From Flavobacteriales bacterium UBA5040 (lineage in GTDB: Bacteria > Bacteroidota > Bacteroidia > Flavobacteriales > Weeksellaceae), in the NCBI GenBank assembly GCA_002415135.1, contig DIBY01000016.1, positions 301,524-365,523 of the forward strand: a stretch of 64,000 nt of DNA, read 5' to 3'. The notes beneath the pieces are model-generated. The model did not search any database, was not told the origin of the DNA, and was given only the letters and a program-made list of their open reading frames with translations. Position numbers and translations under genes: made by a program. This document shows, in pieces, positions 59,662 to 64,000 of this stretch. Positions within the stretch are counted from its first letter, which is position 1; every line of letters starts with the position of its first letter.

Positions 59662-62600
59662 ATGACTTTTAAAAGAAATCTACTTTTTGGCCTGGGTCTA
59701 TCCATGATCCTTTTATTAATAAGTGCTTTTGCGTCTTACTTCAGTATCAGAAATCTGATTGACAGTTCTCACATGGTCCGAAACAGCAATCGCATCATTA
59801 AAGATTTAGATCATGTTTTTTCATTAGTTAAAGATGCTGAAACTGGTCAGAGAGGATATTTACTCACAGGAGATCAAGTTTTTCTGGATCCTTATACCAA
59901 GGCAAAATCAAAAATATCCGTTTCAATCAATGATCTCGCGGGCGAATTTACAGATACCAAAACACAAAGTGAAAATTTTGAAAAATTAAAACTTAATGTT
60001 GAGAAGCGTCTCAGAATATTAGATCAAAATTTAGGTGAAAAGAAATCTAAAAATGAGGTAACCACAGACCAACTTCTGGCCGGTAAGGAGTACATGGATG
60101 AAATCCGCAGGTTGGTTGATAATATGCAAACCGAGGAACAGTCCATTCTTAAATCCCGTACAGAAACACTGGATGAAATGGCCTCTTACACTCCACTTCT
60201 TATCATTTTTTCAGCCTTACTTGCAATAGCAATCACCCTTATATTCTTCCGTAAAGTTTCTCTGGATTTTGATGAAAAAAATAAATTGACCGAAGAATTA
60301 GAACATAAGAATGAAGAAAGTGAAAACCGACTTTCTGCTATTGAAAAAGTGACTTCCCAAATTTCAGCTGGTGATTACAATATTTTATTAGATCAAAATG
60401 CTAAGAAAAACCTTGGCAGCGTGGCAGAATCTCTGAATAAGATGGCTGAATCACTGCAAAACTCCTTTAATTCATTAGAGGAAAAAGAATGGTTAAGCTC
60501 TTCTATTTCAAAGTTGAATGACCGTATGATGGGTGAAAAAAGTATACAAAAATTGGCGGACGACATTCTGGAAGGGATCATCGGAAAGACCCAAAGTATG
60601 ATTGCCGCGATTTATTTACAAGACGATGACAATAGACTTCATTTAACAGGAAGCTACGCAATGGTCGGCAACGACACTAAAAAAATACTTAAAATTGGTG
60701 AAGGAATCGCTGGTGAAGCCTTTAAATCACGAAAGCAAATAGTGCTATCCAATATTCCAGATAACGAAGCGACCATTAGTTACGCAACTGGAAGTACCAA
60801 ACCGAAAAACATTATTGCCATTCCAATTACAAGATATAATGTTCCGTTGGGAGTAATCGAATTAGGAACTACAGGCGATTATTCACCTTTGCAGTTAGAA
60901 TTTCTTCACGCAGTAGCCGGGAATATCGGTTTAGCATTTTATGGTGCACAAAGCAGAATTAAAATGCAGGACTTGTTAGAGGAAACTCAGGCACAGTCAG
61001 AAGAACTTCAGACTCAGCATGCAGAACTGGAAAACATCAATGAAGAACTGGAAGCTCAATCGCAGAAACTACTCGCCTCCGAGGAAGAACTGCGTGTACA
61101 GCAGGAAGAATTGATGCAGAGCAATCAGGAGCTGGAAGAAAGAACCGGTTTATTAGAGGAAAAAAATGTACTGATTGAAGAACGGAATGCTTCAATTCAG
61201 CAGAAATCAATGGAGTTAGAGCAAAGCACCAAATACAAATCAGAATTCCTGGCCAATATGTCCCATGAGTTACGAACGCCGCTTAATTCTATATTATTAC
61301 TTTCTAAATTGATGACAGAAAGTGATGATCTGGATGAAACCTATGTGGAATATGCTTCGGTAATGCAAAGCTCGGGACAAGGTTTATTAACGCTCATTGA
61401 CGAGATTTTGGATCTTTCTAAAATTGAATCTGGAAAAATGACTTTGGAAATCAGCGAGGTTCCTTTAGAGGAAATTGCCGCGGATATGAAAATGCTGTTT
61501 AATCCAATGGCTAAGCAAAAAGATCTTGCTCTAAATATTGAAATTGAGTCTGAAACTTCAAAATTTTTGCACACTGATAAACTCCGTATCGAGCAAGTAT
61601 TGAAAAACTTACTTTCTAATGCCATTAAGTTTACCTCGCAGGGAAGCATCACTTTGAAAATCGAAAATGATGATACCAAGGAAAAAGTTAGATTCAAGGT
61701 AATTGATACCGGAATTGGTATCGCCAAAGAAAAACTGCGTATGGTTTTTGAAGCTTTTCAACAGGCAGACGGATCTACCCAGCGAAAATATGGCGGAACC
61801 GGTTTAGGACTTTCTATCAGTCGGGAATTAGCAAGATTGTTGGGTGGCGAAATAGAGTTGACAAGTAAAGAAAGAGTTGGTAGTGAATTTACACTTACGG
61901 TACCGGTTCATATTACAGAGGGAGCCATAGAAGAGTGGCAACCATCAACTCAGAATATTGTCTATCCTGTTATTGAATTAGCACAACAGCCAGAACGTTT
62001 TATTGCAGAACATATTCCACAACCAATTCAGGATGATCGCGACCATATTGTAGAAGGAGATAAAATTATTTTGATCATTGAAGATGATACGGCTTTTGCC
62101 AAAATACTAACCGATTTCGCGAGAAAGAAAGGCTACAAAGTAATTGCTGCCGTTCGCGGTGATGTCGGGATTGAACTGGCTCAGCATTATAAACCGATTG
62201 CCATTTTACTCGATATTCAATTGCCAATTATGGATGGTTGGCAAGTGATGGAAGCGTTGAAATCAAATCCAGAAACGAAACCAATTCCTGTTCATATTAT
62301 GTCCTCCATGAAATTTAAACAGGAGAGCTTATTAAGAGGTGCGGTGGATTTTATTAATAAACCTTTCGCCCTGGAGCAAATGCAGGAAGTTTTTAAGAAA
62401 CTTGAAAATGCGATGAACCGTTCGCCTAAAAAGGTGTTGATCGTAGAAGAAAATGAACAACATGCCAAAGCCTTAAGTTATTTCTTGAGTGCCAACAGCA
62501 TTAGCACCGATATTGTGAGCAATGTTTCAGAAAGTATCGATGCTTTACAAAAACAGGAAATCGACTGTGTAATTCTAGATATGGGAATGCCAGGTAAAAA

Positions 62601-63243
62601 TGCTTACGACACTTTAGAAACCATCAAACAGAATAAAGGACTTGAGCAACTTCCTATTATCGTGTTTACAGGTAAAAGTCTTTCGCAAGGTGAAGAAAAC
62701 CGTATTAAAAAATATGCAGATTCGATTGTCGTTAAAACGGCGTATTCTTATCAGCGCATTTTAGATGAAGCTGGACTATTCCTTCATCTTGTCGAAGAAA
62801 AACAGAAGAAAAAAGGGGATAAGATCGGAGGTTTTGAAAATCTGGGAGAGTTAAGAAATATCTTACACAACAAAACCGTGTTGCTCGCAGACGATGATGT
62901 TCGTAATATTTTTTCGCTAACCAAAGCACTGGAAATTCAGGGAATGAAAATAATTCCTGCAATGGACGGAAAAGAAGCCCTAAAAATTTTAAAAGAAAAT
63001 TCCGAAATCGACATCGTTTTAATGGATATGATGATGCCTGAAATGGACGGCTACGAAACCATCCGAGAAATTAGGAGTTCGTCACAATTTAAAAACCTAC
63101 CCGTTTTGGCAGTGACTTCAAAAGCAATGATGGGCGATCGCGAGAAATGTATTGCCGTAGGTGCTTCAGATTATATTTCAAAACCAGTAGATATTGATCA
63201 AATGGTTTCTTTATTAAGAGTTTGGTTATACGACAAAATCTAA
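59662..63243 (+). CDS. CHASE3-GAF hybrid sensor histidine kinase with three receivers
   Basis: 1193 residues. Two membrane helices (about 8-28 and 175-195) flank a CHASE3 sensor (VKDAETGQRGYLLTGDQVFL is typical). A HAMP-like segment, a GAF domain (about 290-430) and a long coiled coil (about 435-520) follow. HisKA: FLANMSHELRTPLNSILLLS; HATPase: LLSNAIKFTSQG, DTGIGIAKEK, GGTGLGLSIS. Receivers: 1 (LIIEDDTAFAK, LLDIQLPIMDGW), 2 (LIVEENEQHAK, LDMGMPGKNAY, acidic pair altered to Glu-Glu), 3 (LLADDDVRNIF, LMDMMMPEMDGY). Likely the central hub of this relay. Confidence 0.93.
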   Translation: MTFKRNLLFGLGLSMILLLISAFASYFSIRNLIDSSHMVRNSNRIIKDLDHVFSLVKDAETGQRGYLLTGDQVFLDPYTKAKSKISVSINDLAGEFTDTKTQSENFEKLKLNVEKRLRILDQNLGEKKSKNEVTTDQLLAGKEYMDEIRRLVDNMQTEEQSILKSRTETLDEMASYTPLLIIFSALLAIAITLIFFRKVSLDFDEKNKLTEELEHKNEESENRLSAIEKVTSQISAGDYNILLDQNAKKNLGSVAESLNKMAESLQNSFNSLEEKEWLSSSISKLNDRMMGEKSIQKLADDILEGIIGKTQSMIAAIYLQDDDNRLHLTGSYAMVGNDTKKILKIGEGIAGEAFKSRKQIVLSNIPDNEATISYATGSTKPKNIIAIPITRYNVPLGVIELGTTGDYSPLQLEFLHAVAGNIGLAFYGAQSRIKMQDLLEETQAQSEELQTQHAELENINEELEAQSQKLLASEEELRVQQEELMQSNQELEERTGLLEEKNVLIEERNASIQQKSMELEQSTKYKSEFLANMSHELRTPLNSILLLSKLMTESDDLDETYVEYASVMQSSGQGLLTLIDEILDLSKIESGKMTLEISEVPLEEIAADMKMLFNPMAKQKDLALNIEIESETSKFLHTDKLRIEQVLKNLLSNAIKFTSQGSITLKIENDDTKEKVRFKVIDTGIGIAKEKLRMVFEAFQQADGSTQRKYGGTGLGLSISRELARLLGGEIELTSKERVGSEFTLTVPVHITEGAIEEWQPSTQNIVYPVIELAQQPERFIAEHIPQPIQDDRDHIVEGDKIILIIEDDTAFAKILTDFARKKGYKVIAAVRGDVGIELAQHYKPIAILLDIQLPIMDGWQVMEALKSNPETKPIPVHIMSSMKFKQESLLRGAVDFINKPFALEQMQEVFKKLENAMNRSPKKVLIVEENEQHAKALSYFLSANSISTDIVSNVSESIDALQKQEIDCVILDMGMPGKNAYDTLETIKQNKGLEQLPIIVFTGKSLSQGEENRIKKYADSIVVKTAYSYQRILDEAGLFLHLVEEKQKKKGDKIGGFENLGELRNILHNKTVLLADDDVRNIFSLTKALEIQGMKIIPAMDGKEALKILKENSEIDIVLMDMMMPEMDGYETIREIRSSSQFKNLPVLAVTSKAMMGDREKCIAVGASDYISKPVDIDQMVSLLRVWLYDKI

Positions 63244-63252
63244 AATTCAGTT

Positions 63253-63627
63253 ATGAACAACGAAAAAGAGATTCTCATCATCGATGATGACAGTAAAAAT
63301 ATATTTGCGCTCAGCGCTGTACTTAAAGCAAAAAAATTCCAGTGTATTTCTGCCTTAAGTGCGCATCAGGGTTTGAAAATGCTTTCATCCAATAAAAATG
63401 TTGGCGTGGTTCTCATGGATATGATGATGCCTGAAATGGACGGCTATGAAGCCATTGAAAAAATGAAAAGCGACCACCAGCTGAAAGACATTCCTGTGAT
63501 TGCGATTACTGCACAAGCCATGACTGGCGATCGGGAAAAGTGCATGGAAGCTGGTGCAGATGGCTATATCTCAAAACCGGTAGATGTAGATGAACTTCTT
63601 CTACTACTCAACCAATTAATCGATTAA
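63253..63627 (+). CDS. Single-domain response regulator (CheY-like)
   Basis: 124 residues, a lone receiver: ILIIDDDSKNIFALS, VVLMDMMMPEMDGYEAIEKM with phospho-acceptor Asp, VIAITAQAMTGDREK, and DGYISKPVDVDEL. Closest in sequence to the third receiver of the preceding hybrid kinase, suggesting a shuttle or duplicate of that domain. 9 bp after it, and 3 bp before the CheR gene. Confidence 0.94.
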   Translation: MNNEKEILIIDDDSKNIFALSAVLKAKKFQCISALSAHQGLKMLSSNKNVGVVLMDMMMPEMDGYEAIEKMKSDHQLKDIPVIAITAQAMTGDREKCMEAGADGYISKPVDVDELLLLLNQLID

Positions 63628-63630
63628 AAA

Positions 63631-64000
63631 GTGAATTCAACGGAACACAGTGATGAATATGTCGAAACCCTACTTTCAGATGTCCTGGAAGTGTATGGTT
63701 ACGATTTTACGGGATATTCTCGTGCTTCTGTAAAGCGCAGAATTCTGCGACTCTATGCTTTAGACGGCTTTGTAAGTTTTGCTGAATACCGATATAAAAT
63801 TCGAACCGAACCTGCTTACTTTAAAAGATTTTTAGAACAGGTAACCATCAACGTTACAGAAATGTTCAGAGACCCTGAGTTTTATAAAACATTGAGGAAC
63901 GACATTCTTCCCAGACTAGGAACCTACCCTTTTATCCGAATTTGGATCGCTGGCTGCAGTACCGGCGAAGAAGCCTACTCTGTTGCTATTTTTTTAAAGG
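63631..64000 (+). CDS. CheR-type protein-glutamate O-methyltransferase (N-terminal part, cut by window edge)
   Basis: Start GTG at 63631, 3 bp after the receiver gene. The visible 123 residues begin with MNSTEHSDEYVETLLSDVLE, then an all-helical N-terminal domain (FTGYSRASVKRRILRLYALD) and VTINVTEMFRDPEFYKTL, then the SAM-binding start IRIWIAGCSTGEEAYSVAIF. These are clear CheR marks (NxTxFFRD-like and GCSTGEE). CheR methylates chemoreceptors, but no receptor is encoded here; in this group CheR/CheB pairs often belong to non-motility signalling. Confidence 0.9.
   Translation, partial: MNSTEHSDEYVETLLSDVLEVYGYDFTGYSRASVKRRILRLYALDGFVSFAEYRYKIRTEPAYFKRFLEQVTINVTEMFRDPEFYKTLRNDILPRLGTYPFIRIWIAGCSTGEEAYSVAIFLK

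Overview
The window looks like a chromosomal segment of a low-GC Bacteroidota of the Flavobacteriia, most like the Chryseobacterium/Kaistella group. The evidence is: promoters of the Bacteroidota type (TAnnTTTG -7 box, TTG -33 box), three secreted proteins with type IX secretion (T9SS) C-terminal sorting domains, a 14-subunit nuo operon with a short NuoG, a def-DUF5606 pair, a tRNA gene without encoded CCA, and many flavobacterial-type intergenic repeats. The species assignment is inference from memory of gene order, not a search.

Layout. 1-5.8 kb: minus-strand housekeeping and regulatory genes (TetR regulator next to a truncated secreted-protein gene, GDPD, SDR oxidoreductase, leucyl aminopeptidase, a very acidic hypothetical protein). 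5.9-9.7 kb: an accessory patch with a 1005-residue PLD nuclease/SF2 helicase/DUF3427 protein, an inverted repeat and a decayed small gene. 9.7-12.5 kb: urea transporter, DUF2383 protein, PAS histidine kinase. 12.8-14.5 kb: a two-domain ice-binding-like T9SS substrate broken by one in-frame TGA. 14.8-17.1 kb: small AraC regulator, tRNA(CAT), methylmalonyl-CoA epimerase, then repeat-rich intergenic DNA with a structured GC-rich element. 17.2-30.6 kb: rbfA, LolC/E-like permease, two tandem secreted endonuclease I genes, aroE, a DUF349 protein, ribD, an IMPACT-family protein, a zinc metallopeptidase and a GNAT protein.

30.7-44.7 kb is a complete complex I operon, nuoABCDEFGHIJKLMN, with a putative outer-membrane protein gene inserted between nuoF and nuoG, and NuoG lacking the large molybdopterin-type domain. 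44.8-52.4 kb is an efflux system (TetR, TolC-like channel, HlyD lipoprotein, two ABC ATPases, two ABC-2 permeases) resembling CecR-YbhGFSR. Its intergenic gaps hold long inverted repeats and heptanucleotide arrays. 52.7-56.1 kb: small membrane and lipoprotein genes, mazG, and the ruvX-def-DUF5606 operon. 56.2-58.4 kb: SixA-like phosphatase and a serine hydrolase. 58.5-64 kb: a multi-component phosphorelay (REC-kinase, CHASE3 hybrid kinase with three receivers, lone receiver, truncated CheR) running off the right edge.

Most noteworthy: two genes apparently inactivated by single-base stops (ice-binding gene; the 22.3 kb gene with TAA at codon 2), a repeat-built structured element upstream of rbfA, a family of long intergenic inverted repeats with a palindrome apparently inserted in one arm, five heptamer arrays that fall into two sequence families, -7 boxes placed 3-6 nt before ATG (candidate leaderless genes), and the PLD-helicase-DUF3427 protein as a possible stand-alone defence gene. 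No CRISPR array, insertion sequence, prophage or rRNA was seen.
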